Source: Citrobacter gillenii (GTDB lineage Bacteria; Pseudomonadota; Gammaproteobacteria; Enterobacterales; Enterobacteriaceae). Taken from it: a stretch of DNA of 64,000 nucleotides. The notes under the pieces were generated by a model. The model worked only from the letters and a program-made list of their open reading frames with translations, ran no database searches and was not told the DNA's origin. The position numbers and the translations under genes are program-made. Location of the stretch: positions 1-64,000 of the forward strand of contig NZ_SUQN01000013.1 in assembly GCF_013337685.1 (NCBI RefSeq). Reading direction: 5' to 3'. Shown here in pieces: positions 32,773 through 44,550 of this stretch (positions are counted from its first letter, which is position 1; the number at the start of each line of letters is the position of its first letter).

Positions 32773-33726
32773 ATGAAAACAGAGACTCCAGCCGTAAAAA
32801 TTGTTGCCATTACTGCCGACGAAGCAGGGCAACGCATCGACAACTTTCTGCGCACCCAGCTTAAAGGTGTGCCAAAAAGTATGATTTATCGCATTTTGCG
32901 TAAGGGCGAAGTGCGGGTGAATAAAAAACGCATCAAACCCGAGTACAAGCTCGAAGACGGAGATATTGTGCGTATTCCGCCAGTGCGTGTCGCTGAGCGC
33001 GAAGAAGAAGCTATTTCACCGCATCTGCAGAAGGTCGCCGCGCTGGCCGATGTTATTCTGTATGAAGATGACCATATTCTGGTGCTCAACAAACCGTCAG
33101 GCACGGCCGTGCATGGCGGCAGTGGATTAAGCTTTGGGGTAATTGAAGGTCTGCGAGCGTTACGCCCGGAGGCACGTTTCCTTGAATTGGTGCATCGCCT
33201 CGACCGTGACACGTCTGGCGTGCTGTTGGTTGCCAAAAAACGTTCCGCACTGCGTTCGCTGCATGAACAGTTGCGCGAAAAGGGAATGCAAAAAGATTAC
33301 CTGGCGCTGGTAAGAGGTCAGTGGCAGTCGCATGTCAAAACCGTACAGGCGCCGCTGTTAAAGAATATTCTGCAAAGCGGTGAGCGAATCGTGCGGGTAA
33401 ATCAGGAAGGTAAACCGTCGGAGACGCGATTTAAAGTGGAAGAGCGCTATGCGTTTTCCACGCTTGTGCGCTGTAGTCCGGTAACCGGGCGGACCCACCA
33501 GATTCGCGTGCATACCCAGTATGCTGGACATCCTATTGCTTTTGACGATCGCTATGGCGACCGTGAGTTCGACAAGCAGTTGGCCGGTACGGGGCTGAAC
33601 CGACTGTTTCTGCATGCCGCAGCATTGAAGTTTACCCATCCGGGGACCGGTGAGGTCATGCGTGTTGAAGCCCCGATGGATAATCAGCTGAAACGCTGCC
33701 TTGAAATATTACGCAGCAAAGCCTGA
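32773..33726 (+). CDS. rluC: 23S rRNA pseudouridine synthase RluC
   Basis: 317 residues from the ATG at 32773 (MKTETPAVKIVAITADEAG), the family start; the frame extends 14 codons upstream without support. It makes pseudouridines 955, 2504 and 2580 in 23S rRNA. The S4-like RNA-binding domain is at residues 20-80, and the catalytic motif HRLDRDTSGVLL lies near 141-152 with the nucleophilic Asp. The C-terminal TGRTHQIRVH motif is present. Confidence 0.96.
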   Translation: MKTETPAVKIVAITADEAGQRIDNFLRTQLKGVPKSMIYRILRKGEVRVNKKRIKPEYKLEDGDIVRIPPVRVAEREEEAISPHLQKVAALADVILYEDDHILVLNKPSGTAVHGGSGLSFGVIEGLRALRPEARFLELVHRLDRDTSGVLLVAKKRSALRSLHEQLREKGMQKDYLALVRGQWQSHVKTVQAPLLKNILQSGERIVRVNQEGKPSETRFKVEERYAFSTLVRCSPVTGRTHQIRVHTQYAGHPIAFDDRYGDREFDKQLAGTGLNRLFLHAAALKFTHPGTGEVMRVEAPMDNQLKRCLEILRSKA

Positions 33727-33800
33727 TGCGCGTTGCTTATCAGGCCTACCATTGCGTTATGCGCCGTAGGCCTGATAAGACGCACCGCGTCGCCATCAGG
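33723..33800. repeat. BIME (paired REP units) between rluC and yceF
   Basis: Two inverted REP units: one around 33723-33749 ending in ATCAGGCCTAC, and one at 33766-33800 (GTAGGCCTGATAAGACGC ... GCGTCGCCATCAGG). It begins within the rluC stop region and lies between converging genes, the usual place for such elements. Confidence 0.88.
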
Positions 33801-33808
33801 AAGATTAA

Positions 33809-34393
33809 TCAGGCTTTCAGCGGATTCATCTCTTCCCGGCGTAGCATTTGACACAACGCAATCAGCGGCAGGCCAACCAACGTATTAGGATCGCGACCCT
33901 CCAGACGCTCAAAGAGCGCAATACCTAATCCCTCGCTTTTAAAACTGCCGGCACAATGTAACGGACGTTCTTTGCGTACGTAATCGTCAATTTCCGTCTC
34001 GCTTAAATGACGGAAATGAACATCGAACGGTTCGACTTCGGTTTGTAAATGTCCGTTTGCAGAATTATACAGCGCCAGTCCGGTGTAAAACGTCACAATA
34101 TTGCCGCTGGCTTTGGTTAATTGTTGTCTGGCCTTTTCTTCTGTTAACGGTTTTCCGGTTATTTCTCCATCAAGTACACAGATTTGATCGGATCCAATAA
34201 TGAGGTGTGATGTGTAGCGGTGGGCAAGAGATTGCGCTTTTTCCTGGGCCAGACGTAACACCAAATGCCGAGGTGTTTCGCCAGGCTGCGGTGTTTCATC
34301 AACCTCAGGTGCTGCACATTCGAACGGGATGGCCAGTTTTTCAAGCAAGGCGCGACGCCAGGGAGAGGTAGACGCAAGAATGAGTTGAGGCAT
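33809..34393 (-). CDS. yceF: Maf-family nucleotide pyrophosphatase YceF
   Basis: 194 residues. Maf-like enzymes hydrolyse non-canonical or modified nucleoside triphosphates; the E. coli protein prefers 7-methyl-GTP. Motifs seen are [17 protein letters not shown] at the N-terminus, the phosphate-binding region, [11 protein letters not shown] near residue 67 with the catalytic Asp, and the [19 protein letters not shown] segment (two adjoining parts) near the C-terminus. It is divergent from yceD. Confidence 0.95.
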   Translation of the reverse strand: MPQLILASTSPWRRALLEKLAIPFECAAPEVDETPQPGETPRHLVLRLAQEKAQSLAHRYTSHLIIGSDQICVLDGEITGKPLTEEKARQQLTKASGNIVTFYTGLALYNSANGHLQTEVEPFDVHFRHLSETEIDDYVRKERPLHCAGSFKSEGLGIALFERLEGRDPNTLVGLPLIALCQMLRREEMNPLKA

Positions 34394-34590
34394 ATTTTTT
34401 CCCTCGCATATAGCGTAATGATGAGAGCCATTTTAAACTAGGGCTCTCGACCTTCAAGTTGGCTGCTATGGCCAGACTTGAGTGATTTTAAGTCGATGAC
34501 CCGCAATGTGTGCGAATTATTGGCAAAAGGCAACCTCAGGCTGCCTTTTTCTTTGACTCTATGACGTTACAAAGTTAATATGCGCGCCCT

Positions 34591-35112
34591 ATGCAAAAGG
34601 TAAAATTACCCCTGACTCTTGATCCGGTTCGTACGGCTCAAAAACGCCTCGATTATGAAGGTATCTATACTTCTGATCTGTTAGAGCGCGTCACCGATTT
34701 TGTAGTCAGTGTGGACAGTGATGTGGAATGCTCCATGTCGTTCGCGATCGATAACCAACGTCTTGCCGTTATTACCGGTGATGCGAAGGTCTCGGTTACG
34801 CTCGCATGCCAGCGTTGCGGGAAACCGTTCCCACTCCATGTCCACACAACATATTGTTTTAGTCCTGTCCGTTCTGACGAGCAGGCTGAAGCACTGCCGG
34901 AAGCGTATGAACCGATTGAGGTTAACGAATTCGGTGAAATCGATCTGCTTGCAATGGTTGAAGATGAGATTATCCTCTCCTTGCCGGTAGTTCCGGTGCA
35001 TGATTCTGAACACTGTGAAGTGTCCGAGGCGGACATGGTCTTTGGTGAATTGCCTGATGAAGCGCAAAAACCAAATCCATTTGCCGTATTAGCCAGCTTA
35101 AAGCGTAAGTAA
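34591..35112 (+). CDS. yceD: YceD family protein (DUF177), 23S rRNA accumulation protein
   Basis: 173 residues, with a zinc-ribbon-like CQRCGKP (about residues 73-79). In bacteria this family is needed for normal 23S rRNA levels and is nearly always next to rpmF. The rpmF start follows 16 bases later, so the two are co-expressed. The upstream 197-base gap from yceF should hold the promoter of the rpmF-fab cluster. Confidence 0.95.
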   Translation: MQKVKLPLTLDPVRTAQKRLDYEGIYTSDLLERVTDFVVSVDSDVECSMSFAIDNQRLAVITGDAKVSVTLACQRCGKPFPLHVHTTYCFSPVRSDEQAEALPEAYEPIEVNEFGEIDLLAMVEDEIILSLPVVPVHDSEHCEVSEADMVFGELPDEAQKPNPFAVLASLKRK

Positions 35113-35116
35113 TTGA

Positions 35117-35302
<186 letters not shown>

Positions 35303-35424
35303 TCACGCATGGCTCAATGAATTTCCCACCTCGGTGAGAAAGACAAAGAGAACCAGCGTGATGAAGCTTAGTGAGGCTTTCCCCGGGTAACTGGGGAAAC
35401 ACCTAGCCGAGCAGCGACGATACC

Positions 35425-36504
35425 TTGACACGTCTAACCCTGGCGTTAGATGTCATGGGGGGCGATTTTGGCCCTACCGTGACAGTGCCTGCAGCACTGC
35501 AGGCACTGAATTCTAATTCGCAACTCACACTTCTTTTAGTCGGGGATCCCGATACAATCACGCCATTACTTGCCAAAGCTGACTTCGAACAACGTTCACG
35601 TCTGCAGATTATCCCTGCTCAGTCAGTTATTGCCAGTGATGCCCGGCCCTCGCAGGCTATCCGCGCCAGTCGTGGTAGCTCTATGCGTGTTGCCCTGGAG
35701 CTCGTGAAAGAAGGTCGTGCAGAAGCCTGTGTGAGCGCCGGTAATACGGGCGCGCTAATGGGACTTGCGAAGTTATTACTCAAACCCCTTGAGGGGATTG
35801 AGCGACCTGCGTTGGTGACGGTGTTGCCGCATCAGCAGAAGGGCAAAACGGTGGTGCTGGATCTCGGCGCTAACGTTGATTGCGACAGTACGATGTTGGT
35901 GCAATTTGCCGTCATGGGTTCCGTGCTGGCAGAAGAGGTGGTTGGGATTGCCAGCCCTCGCGTTGCATTGCTTAATATCGGTGAAGAAGAAACTAAGGGT
36001 CTCGACAGTATTCGGGATGCTTCTGCTGTGCTAAAAACAATCCCTTCCATTAACTATATCGGCTATCTTGAAGCCAATGAGTTGTTGACTGGCAAAACCG
36101 ATGTGTTGGTTTGTGACGGCTTTACAGGCAATGTCACATTAAAGACGATGGAAGGTGTTGTAAGAATGTTCCTTTCACTGCTGAAATCTCAGGGTGAGGG
36201 CAAAAAACGGTCGTGGTGGCTGCTGTTATTAAAACGTTGGTTACAAAAAAGCCTAACGAGGCGATTCAGTCACCTCAACCCCGACCAGTATAATGGCGCC
36301 TGTCTGTTAGGATTGCGCGGCACAGTGATAAAAAGTCATGGTGCGGCCAATCAGCGAGCATTTGAAGTCGCGATTGAACAGGCAGTGCAGGCGGTGCAGC
36401 GACAAGTTCCTCAGCGAATTGCCGCTCGCCTGGAATCTGTATACCCAGCTGGATTCGAACTGCTGGATGGTGGCGAAACGACACGCTCGCGGGCGCGCAG
36501 ATGA
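35425..36504 (+). CDS. plsX: Phosphate acyltransferase PlsX
   Basis: 359 residues, with the TTG start known for E. coli plsX. It converts acyl-ACP to acyl-phosphate for phospholipid synthesis at the membrane surface. The start [16 protein letters not shown] and the glycine-rich [13 protein letters not shown] stretch are typical. A 122-base gap from rpmF, with a possible hairpin (CCCCGGGTAACTGGGG), may tune readthrough. Confidence 0.96.
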   Translation: MTRLTLALDVMGGDFGPTVTVPAALQALNSNSQLTLLLVGDPDTITPLLAKADFEQRSRLQIIPAQSVIASDARPSQAIRASRGSSMRVALELVKEGRAEACVSAGNTGALMGLAKLLLKPLEGIERPALVTVLPHQQKGKTVVLDLGANVDCDSTMLVQFAVMGSVLAEEVVGIASPRVALLNIGEEETKGLDSIRDASAVLKTIPSINYIGYLEANELLTGKTDVLVCDGFTGNVTLKTMEGVVRMFLSLLKSQGEGKKRSWWLLLLKRWLQKSLTRRFSHLNPDQYNGACLLGLRGTVIKSHGAANQRAFEVAIEQAVQAVQRQVPQRIAARLESVYPAGFELLDGGETTRSRARR

Positions 36505-36581
36505 TAGTGCGGTCGAGAGCGTAGCCTACCTACCCGTGATTTGTTCGTAGCGGTATATAACCAAAAAGTGACTGAGCGTAC

Positions 36582-37535
36582 ATGTATACGAAGATTATTG
36601 GTACTGGCAGCTATCTGCCTGAACAAGTGCGTACTAACGCCGATTTGGAAAAAATGGTCGAGACATCTGATGAGTGGATTGTCACTCGTACAGGTATCCG
36701 TGAACGCCATATTGCCGCGCCCAATGAAACCGTTGCGACGATGGGCTTTGCCGCCGCAAACCGCGCACTTGAAATGGCTGGCATCGATAAAGATCAAATT
36801 GGTCTGATTGTGGTTGCGACCACATCATCAACGCACGCTTTTCCGAGTGCGGCGTGCCAGATCCAAAGTATGCTGGAAATTAAAGGCTGCCCGGCGTTTG
36901 ACGTCGCGGCTGCCTGCGCCGGTTTTACTTATGCCCTGAGCGTGGCTGACCTGTACGTTAAGTCCGGCGCAGTGAAGCACGCGCTGGTGATCGGGTCTGA
37001 TGTGCTGGCGCGTACTTGTGATCCGACCGATCGCGGGACGATCATTATTTTTGGTGATGGTGCTGGCGCGGTGGTACTGAGTGCCTCAGAAGAGCCAGGC
37101 ATTCTCTCCACACATTTGCATGCTGATGGTCGCTATGGCGAACTGTTGACACTGCCGAATGCCGATCGTGTGAATCCGGAGAACCCGATTCATCTGACCA
37201 TGGCGGGTAACGAAGTCTTTAAAGTGGCGGTTAGCGAGCTTGCACACATCGTTGATGAAACGCTGGCAGCGAATAATCTCGACCGTTCTGCCCTGGACTG
37301 GTTGGTACCGCACCAGGCAAACTTGCGCATTATCAGCGCGACGGCGAAAAAGCTGGGCATGTCGATGGATAATGTCGTGGTTACGCTGGACAGACATGGC
37401 AATACGTCAGCCGCTTCCGTTCCATGTGCGTTGGACGAAGCCGTCCGCGACGGGCGAATTAAAGCCGGTCAGCTGATATTGCTTGAGGCCTTCGGGGGTG
37501 GATTCACCTGGGGCTCGGCGCTGGTTCGTTTCTAG
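36582..37535 (+). CDS. fabH: Beta-ketoacyl-ACP synthase III
   Basis: 317 residues. It condenses acetyl-CoA with malonyl-ACP to start fatty-acid synthesis. The catalytic triad is intact: Cys112 ([10 protein letters not shown]), His244 (PHQANLRI) and Asn274 (GNTSAASVP). It lies 77 bases after plsX and 15 before fabD. Confidence 0.98.
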   Translation: MYTKIIGTGSYLPEQVRTNADLEKMVETSDEWIVTRTGIRERHIAAPNETVATMGFAAANRALEMAGIDKDQIGLIVVATTSSTHAFPSAACQIQSMLEIKGCPAFDVAAACAGFTYALSVADLYVKSGAVKHALVIGSDVLARTCDPTDRGTIIIFGDGAGAVVLSASEEPGILSTHLHADGRYGELLTLPNADRVNPENPIHLTMAGNEVFKVAVSELAHIVDETLAANNLDRSALDWLVPHQANLRIISATAKKLGMSMDNVVVTLDRHGNTSAASVPCALDEAVRDGRIKAGQLILLEAFGGGFTWGSALVRF

Positions 37536-37550
37536 TATAAGGATTTTAAC

Positions 37551-38480
37551 ATGACGCAATTTGCATTTGTGTTCCCGGGTCAGGGATCTCAAACCGTTGG
37601 GATGTTGTCTGAAATGGCTGCAGCCTACCCCATTGTTGAAGAAACTTTTGCTGAAGCTTCAGCTGCGCTGGGCTATGATCTGTGGGCACTTACCCAGCAG
37701 GGACCAGCAGAAGAACTGAATAAAACCTGGCAAACGCAGCCAGCGCTGTTAACGGCCTCTGTTGCATTGTACCGCGTGTGGCAGCAGCAGGGTGGCGCAA
37801 CGCCTGCGCTGATGGCCGGGCATAGCCTGGGTGAATACTCCGCGTTGGTATGCGCGGGTGTCATCAACTTTGCTGATGCCGTACGCCTGGTTGAACTGCG
37901 TGGCAAATTCATGCAGGAAGCGGTGCCGGAAGGTACGGGCGGCATGTCTGCTATCATCGGCCTGGACGATGCGTCCATCGCGAAAGCCTGTGAAGAGTCA
38001 GCAGAAGGTCAGGTTGTATCACCGGTTAACTTTAACTCACCGGGCCAGGTGGTGATTGCCGGGCATAAAGAAGCCGTAGAACGTGCAGGTGCAGCATGTA
38101 AAGCTGCAGGTGCGAAACGTGCTCTGCCGCTGCCGGTTAGCGTGCCGTCTCACTGCGCGTTGATGAAACCAGCAGCAGAAAAACTGGCCGTTGAACTGCA
38201 GAAGATTACTTTTAACGCACCGACCGTTCCGGTTGTGAACAATGTCGATGTGAAGTGCGAAACCCACGCAGACGCGATCCGCGATGCGCTGGTTCGCCAA
38301 CTGTACAGCCCGGTTCAGTGGACCAAAACCGTCGAGTTTATGGCGTCCCAGGGCGTAGAGCATCTGTATGAAGTGGGGTCGGGTAAAGTCCTCACGGGTC
38401 TGACAAAACGTATTGTTGATACCCTGACTGCTTCGGCATTGAATGAGCCGGCGGCGCTGACTGCGGCGCTTGCGCAATAA
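37551..38480 (+). CDS. fabD: Malonyl-CoA:ACP transacylase
   Basis: 309 residues. It loads malonyl groups on ACP. The nucleophile Ser92 is in GHSLGEYSAL, with the partner His near 201 (VPSHCALM). The N-terminal FPGQGSQ motif is present. The gene is in line with fabH and fabG with short gaps. Confidence 0.98.
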   Translation: MTQFAFVFPGQGSQTVGMLSEMAAAYPIVEETFAEASAALGYDLWALTQQGPAEELNKTWQTQPALLTASVALYRVWQQQGGATPALMAGHSLGEYSALVCAGVINFADAVRLVELRGKFMQEAVPEGTGGMSAIIGLDDASIAKACEESAEGQVVSPVNFNSPGQVVIAGHKEAVERAGAACKAAGAKRALPLPVSVPSHCALMKPAAEKLAVELQKITFNAPTVPVVNNVDVKCETHADAIRDALVRQLYSPVQWTKTVEFMASQGVEHLYEVGSGKVLTGLTKRIVDTLTASALNEPAALTAALAQ

Positions 38481-38492
38481 AAGAGGAAAACC

Positions 38493-39227
38493 ATGAGTTT
38501 TGAAGGAAAAATCGCGCTGGTTACCGGTGCAAGCCGTGGCATTGGCCGCGCAATTGCTGAAACACTCGTTGCCCGTGGCGCGAAAGTGATCGGCACTGCA
38601 ACCAGCGAAAGCGGTGCGCAGGCCATTAGCGATTACTTAGGTGCAAATGGTAAAGGTCTGGTGTTGAATGTGACCGATCCTGCATCTATCGAATCTGTTC
38701 TGGGAAATATTCGCGCAGAATTTGGGGAAGTCGATATTCTGGTTAATAATGCCGGGATTACTCGTGATAACCTGTTAATGCGCATGAAAGATGACGAGTG
38801 GAACGATATCATCGAAACCAACCTGTCATCTGTTTTCCGTCTGTCAAAAGCGGTAATGCGCGCTATGATGAAAAAGCGTCATGGTCGTATTATCACTATT
38901 GGTTCTGTGGTTGGTACCATGGGAAATGCGGGTCAGGCCAACTACGCTGCGGCGAAAGCGGGTTTGATCGGCTTCAGTAAATCACTGGCGCGTGAAGTTG
39001 CGTCTCGTGGCATTACTGTAAACGTTGTTGCTCCGGGCTTTATTGAAACGGACATGACGCGTGCGCTGACTGATGAGCAGCGTGCGGGTACGCTGGCGGC
39101 AGTTCCTGCGGGGCGCCTTGGCTCCCCAAATGAAATCGCCAATGCGGTTGCATTTTTAGCTTCTGACGAAGCAAGTTACATCACAGGTGAGACTTTGCAT
39201 GTCAACGGCGGGATGTACATGGTTTAA
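38493..39227 (+). CDS. fabG: 3-oxoacyl-ACP reductase FabG
   Basis: 244 residues, short-chain dehydrogenase fold. It reduces 3-oxoacyl-ACP with NADPH. The cofactor loop GASRGIGRA is at residues 12-20, and the catalytic Ser138, Tyr151 and Lys155 fall in GSVVGTMGNAGQANYAAAK. AGAGGA precedes the ATG, 12 bases after fabD. Confidence 0.98.
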   Translation: MSFEGKIALVTGASRGIGRAIAETLVARGAKVIGTATSESGAQAISDYLGANGKGLVLNVTDPASIESVLGNIRAEFGEVDILVNNAGITRDNLLMRMKDDEWNDIIETNLSSVFRLSKAVMRAMMKKRHGRIITIGSVVGTMGNAGQANYAAAKAGLIGFSKSLAREVASRGITVNVVAPGFIETDMTRALTDEQRAGTLAAVPAGRLGSPNEIANAVAFLASDEASYITGETLHVNGGMYMV

Positions 39228-39243
39228 CCACGAGATAAAAAAA

Positions 39244-39282
39244 TTTGCGTTATTAGGGTGAATGCCCTCAAAATAACGCAAA
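39244..39282. promoter_or_regulatory. Nested inverted repeat between fabG and acpP
   Basis: TTTGCGTTATT and AATAACGCAAA form a perfect 11-bp outer arm, with AGGG/CCCT nested inside. It starts 17 bases after the fabG stop. Its position suggests a fabG terminator or an mRNA-stabilising hairpin; the acpP promoter must lie in the following 100 bases. The T tract is absent on the + strand, so pure intrinsic termination is uncertain. Confidence 0.55.
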
Positions 39283-39382
39283 ATCGTGGTAAGACCTGCC
39301 GGGATTTAGTTGCAAATTTTTCAACATTTTATACACTACGAAAACCATCGCGAAAGCGAGTTTTGATAGGAAATTTAAGAGT

Positions 39383-39619
39383 ATGAGCACTATCGAAGAA
39401 CGCGTTAAGAAAATTATCGGCGAACAGCTGGGCGTTAAGCAGGAAGAAGTAACCAACAATGCTTCCTTCGTTGAAGACCTGGGCGCAGATTCTCTTGACA
39501 CCGTTGAGCTGGTAATGGCTCTGGAAGAAGAGTTTGATACTGAGATTCCGGACGAAGAAGCTGAGAAAATCACTACCGTTCAGGCTGCCATTGATTACAT
39601 CAACGGTCACCAGGCGTAA
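39383..39619 (+). CDS. acpP: Acyl carrier protein
   Basis: 78 residues, acidic four-helix protein, practically the E. coli sequence. The phosphopantetheine attachment site is Ser37 (counting Met) in [12 protein letters not shown]. It carries all acyl intermediates of fatty-acid synthesis. It has its own 155-base upstream region and is followed by a terminator-like hairpin. Confidence 0.99.
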
Positions 39620-39630
39620 GTGAACATCTC

Positions 39631-39661
39631 CAGGCGGTCATTCGACCGCCTGAGTTTTATC
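39631..39661 (+). terminator. Hairpin terminator/attenuator after acpP
   Basis: CAGGCGGTC-ATTC-GACCGCCTG is a perfect 9-bp stem followed by AGTTTTATCTTTTT. It lies between acpP and fabF and should keep acpP mRNA far above fabF mRNA. Confidence 0.85.
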
Positions 39662-39677
39662 TTTTTATCCCACTTGA

Positions 39678-40946
<1,269 letters not shown>

Positions 40947-40976
40947 GTCCCGCAGGTAACTTACCTGGCGTCATAA

Positions 40977-41002
40977 AAAAGGTCCGCTTGCGGGCCTTTT
41001 TT
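40977..41002 (+). terminator. Terminator after fabF
   Basis: AAAAGGTCCGC and GCGGGCCTTTT pair (one G-U) with a run of T. It separates the fab genes from the pabC transcription unit. Confidence 0.8.
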
Positions 41003-41073
41003 TATTCGATTTTTCGACCTTGTCCTGGCTTTGGCATCCTGCCAAACTAGCGGACCACGAATAAGGAGCCACC

Positions 41074-41883
41074 ATGTTCTTAATTAATGGCCGTGAGCAG
41101 GGCACGTTGGTTGCAAACGATCGTGCGACGCAGTTTGGTGACGGATGTTTTACCACTGCGCGAATTGTCGATGGTAATGTGTGTTTTCTTTCGGCGCATC
41201 TCCAGCGTTTAGACGACGCATGCAAAAAATTGCTGATCCCCTTCGATAAGTGGTCAGAACTGCAAGATGAAATGCAAATGCTGGCGGTCGGGCATACACG
41301 TGGTGTACTGAAAGTGATCATCAGTCGTGGTAGCGGGGGCAGGGGCTATAGTGGCGCGAACTGTCATTCGCCTACGCGTATTCTCTCTACTTCTGCCTTT
41401 CCCACACATTACGCTTGTTGGCAGAACGATGGGATTGTTCTGGCTGTAAGTCCTGTGCGTCTGGGGCGCAATCCGATGCTTGCCGGAATTAAACACTTGA
41501 ACCGACTGGAGCAGGTGCTGATTCGTTCTCATCTTGAGCAGACAGACGCCGATGAAGCGCTGGTTCTTGACAGTGAGGGATGGGTTACGGAATGCTGTGC
41601 GGCTAATGTGTTCTGGCGTAAAGACGATGTCGTTTATACTCCTCGACTGGATCAGGCTGGCGTGAACGGCATTATGCGACAATTCTGTATGCGGATGCTG
41701 GCACAATCACCGTTCAAGATTGTCGACGTGTATGCGCGGGAAGAGGACGTGATGCAGGCGGATGAGATGGTTGTCTGTAATGCATTAATGCCGGTGGTTC
41801 CTGTGCGTGCCTGTGGTGACAGGATGTTGTCTTCACGTTTGTTATTCGATTTTTTAGCCCCACTTTGTGAGCACCCAAATTAG
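41074..41883 (+). CDS. pabC: Aminodeoxychorismate lyase
   Basis: 269 residues. It is a PLP enzyme that releases pyruvate to give 4-aminobenzoate for folate. The Schiff-base lysine is Lys140 in [12 protein letters not shown]. The class IV aminotransferase pattern ([20 protein letters not shown], near residue 160) is present. AAGGAGCC precedes the ATG. mltG follows two bases after the stop. Confidence 0.95.
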   Translation: MFLINGREQGTLVANDRATQFGDGCFTTARIVDGNVCFLSAHLQRLDDACKKLLIPFDKWSELQDEMQMLAVGHTRGVLKVIISRGSGGRGYSGANCHSPTRILSTSAFPTHYACWQNDGIVLAVSPVRLGRNPMLAGIKHLNRLEQVLIRSHLEQTDADEALVLDSEGWVTECCAANVFWRKDDVVYTPRLDQAGVNGIMRQFCMRMLAQSPFKIVDVYAREEDVMQADEMVVCNALMPVVPVRACGDRMLSSRLLFDFLAPLCEHPN

Positions 41884-41885
41884 TC

Positions 41886-42908
41886 ATGAAAAAATTGTTA
41901 CGCGTTGTTGTTTTATTGCTGGTTGTGCTGGGCATTGCCACGGGTGTGGGAATGTGGAAAGTTCGCCATCTGGCGGACAGTAAATTATTGATTAAAGATG
42001 AAACGATTTTTACGCTGAAAGCGGGCACGGGTCGTCTGGCTCTGGGTGAGCAGCTGTATGCAGATAAGGTGATTAATCGTCCACGCGTATTCCAGTGGTT
42101 ACTGCGTATTGAACCCGACCTTTCGCATTTTAAAGCCGGGACCTACCGGTTGACGCCTGATATGACTGTACGGGAAATGTTGCAACTGCTGGAAAGCGGA
42201 AAAGAAGCACAGTTCCCATTACGTCTGGTTGAGGGCATGCGCCTGAGTGATTACCTTAAACAGCTGCGCGATGCGCCCTATATCAAGCACACATTGAGCG
42301 ACGACAACTACGCTACCGTTGCCGAGGCGCTGAAGCTGGAGAACCCGGAATGGGTGGAAGGCTGGTTCTGGCCGGATACCTGGATGTATACCGCCAACAC
42401 CTCGGATGTGGCGCTGCTGAAGCGTGCACACCAGAAAATGGTCAAAGCTGTTGATACTGCCTGGGAAGGGCGTGCCGAAGGTCTACCGTATACCGACAAA
42501 AATCAGCTGGTGACCATGGCCTCTATTATTGAAAAAGAAACCGCTGTCGCCAGCGAGCGCGATCAGGTGGCCTCGGTGTTTATAAACCGTTTACGTATTG
42601 GCATGCGCTTACAGACCGATCCGACCGTGATTTACGGGATGGGCACACGGTATAATGGTAAATTGTCGCGCGCCGACCTGGAAACGCCGACTGCGTATAA
42701 CACCTACACCATTACCGGGCTGCCGCCAGGCCCGATTGCTATGCCGGGCGAAGCCTCATTGCAGGCCGCCGCGCATCCGGCAAAAACACCGTATCTCTAT
42801 TTCGTGGCTGACGGTAAAGGTGGTCACACGTTTAATACCAATCTTGCCAGCCACAACCGATCTGTGCAGGATTATCTGAAAGTGCTTAAGGAAAAAAATG
42901 GGCAGTAA
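41886..42908 (+). CDS. mltG: Endolytic murein transglycosylase MltG
   Basis: 340 residues. A single N-terminal membrane helix (about residues 5-20) anchors a periplasmic lytic transglycosylase that cuts new glycan strands and helps set their length. The LysM-like part comes first. The catalytic Glu is in [20 protein letters not shown] near residue 218, followed by [10 protein letters not shown] and the C-terminal [15 protein letters not shown]. It overlaps tmk by 11 bases. Confidence 0.96.
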   Translation: MKKLLRVVVLLLVVLGIATGVGMWKVRHLADSKLLIKDETIFTLKAGTGRLALGEQLYADKVINRPRVFQWLLRIEPDLSHFKAGTYRLTPDMTVREMLQLLESGKEAQFPLRLVEGMRLSDYLKQLRDAPYIKHTLSDDNYATVAEALKLENPEWVEGWFWPDTWMYTANTSDVALLKRAHQKMVKAVDTAWEGRAEGLPYTDKNQLVTMASIIEKETAVASERDQVASVFINRLRIGMRLQTDPTVIYGMGTRYNGKLSRADLETPTAYNTYTITGLPPGPIAMPGEASLQAAAHPAKTPYLYFVADGKGGHTFNTNLASHNRSVQDYLKVLKEKNGQ

Positions 42909-43539
42909 TTATATCGTCATCGAGGGCCTGGAAGGCGCCGGAAAAACTACCGCGCGGGATGTAGTGGTGGAGACACTTGAGCAACTCGGTATCCGCGACA
43001 TGGTGTTTACCCGCGAGCCAGGTGGGACCCAGCTGGCAGAGAAATTAAGAAGCCTGGTGCTGGACATCAAGTCGGTCGGTGACGAAGTGATTACCGATAA
43101 AGCGGAAGTGCTGATGTTCTACGCCGCACGTGTTCAGCTGGTCGAAACCGTCATTAAGCCTGCGTTGGCAAAAGGTGCCTGGGTGATTGGCGACCGTCAC
43201 GATCTGTCGACCCAGGCCTATCAGGGCGGTGGCCGTGGCATCGACCAAACGATGCTGGCCACTCTGCGTGATGCGGTACTCGGTGATTTTCGCCCGGACC
43301 TGACGCTCTATCTGGATGTGACGCCTGAAGTGGGTTTAAAGCGTGCCCGTGCTCGTGGTGAGCTGGACCGCATTGAACAGGAGTCTTTTGACTTCTTTAA
43401 TCGCACCCGTGCCCGCTATCTGGAACTGGCGGCGATAGATCCCAGTATCCGTACCATAGATGCCACGCAGCCGCTTGAAGCTGTCATGAATGATATCCGT
43501 AGCACCATTACCCACTGGGTACAGGAGCAGGGCGCATGA
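42898..43539 (+). CDS. tmk: Thymidylate kinase
   Basis: 213 residues. It phosphorylates dTMP to dTDP. The P-loop GLEGAGKTT is at residues 10-18, the DRH (GDRHDLST) motif is near 98, and the arginine-rich [15 protein letters not shown] is near 147. It overlaps mltG at its start and holB (ATGA) at its end. Confidence 0.97.
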   Translation: MGSNYIVIEGLEGAGKTTARDVVVETLEQLGIRDMVFTREPGGTQLAEKLRSLVLDIKSVGDEVITDKAEVLMFYAARVQLVETVIKPALAKGAWVIGDRHDLSTQAYQGGGRGIDQTMLATLRDAVLGDFRPDLTLYLDVTPEVGLKRARARGELDRIEQESFDFFNRTRARYLELAAIDPSIRTIDATQPLEAVMNDIRSTITHWVQEQGA

Positions 43540-44540
43540 AATGGTATCCATGGTTACGACCCGATTTTGAAAAACTTGTCGCCAGTTACCAGGCGGGTCG
43601 CGGTCACCATGCGTTACTGATTCAGGCGTTACCCGGTATGGGTGACGACGCGCTGATTTACGCCCTGAGTCGCTATCTGATGTGCCAGCAGCCGGAAGGG
43701 CATAAAAGCTGCGGACGTTGCCGTGGTTGCCAGTTGATGCAGGCAGGAACGCATCCTGACTATTATTCTCTGCTGCCGGAAAAAGGAAAGAACACGCTGG
43801 GTGTTGACGCGGTGCGTGAAGTCACTGAAAAGCTGTACGAACATTCGCGTCTGGGCGGTGCCAAAGTGGTGTGGATCCCCGATGCTGCCCAGTTAACGGA
43901 TGCGGCAGCCAATGCCCTGCTAAAGACGTTAGAAGAGCCGCCGGCGCAAACGTGGTTTTTCCTGGCTACTACCGAGCCGGCACGCTTACTTGCCACATTA
44001 CGCAGCCGTTGTCGATTGCATCACCTTGCTCCCCCGGAGGAATCGTATGCGGTTTCCTGGTTGGCCCGCGAAGTGACTGCCCCGCAGGATGCACTTCTTA
44101 GCGCACTACGCCTGAGCGCCGGGTCTCCTGGGGCGGCACTAATGTTGCTTCAGGCAGAAAGCTGGGCGCACCGTAGCGATTTTTGCGCGGCACTGGCGAA
44201 CACCTTGCATTCCGGCGACTGGTATCAGCTGCTGGCGGCGCTCAACCATGAACAAGCTGCAGCCCGCTTACACTGGCTGGCAACGCTGTTTACGGATGCG
44301 CTCAAACGTCCGTATGGTGCTGCCCATTTAACTAACCCTGATGCACTGGCGTTGATTTCATCCATTGCTGAACGGTTCTCCGTGGCGCAGATTCAGGCGA
44401 TGCTGGGTGATGTGTGCCACTGCCGTCAGCAACTGCTCAACGTGACGGGTGTCAATCGTGAACTGGTATTAACCGATCTTATCCTGCGTATTGAGCATTA
44501 CCTGCAACCAGGCGCCGTACTGCCTGTTCCCCATCTTTGA
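43536..44540 (+). CDS. holB: DNA polymerase III delta-prime subunit
   Basis: 334 residues. It is part of the clamp loader. The zinc-binding cysteines Cys50, Cys59, Cys62 and Cys65 are present. There is no true P-loop, as expected for delta-prime, and the SRC-type motif reads [10 protein letters not shown] near 157. The start overlaps the tmk stop by four bases. Confidence 0.97.
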   Translation: MKWYPWLRPDFEKLVASYQAGRGHHALLIQALPGMGDDALIYALSRYLMCQQPEGHKSCGRCRGCQLMQAGTHPDYYSLLPEKGKNTLGVDAVREVTEKLYEHSRLGGAKVVWIPDAAQLTDAAANALLKTLEEPPAQTWFFLATTEPARLLATLRSRCRLHHLAPPEESYAVSWLAREVTAPQDALLSALRLSAGSPGAALMLLQAESWAHRSDFCAALANTLHSGDWYQLLAALNHEQAAARLHWLATLFTDALKRPYGAAHLTNPDALALISSIAERFSVAQIQAMLGDVCHCRQQLLNVTGVNRELVLTDLILRIEHYLQPGAVLPVPHL

Positions 44541-44550
44541 GAGAGACATT

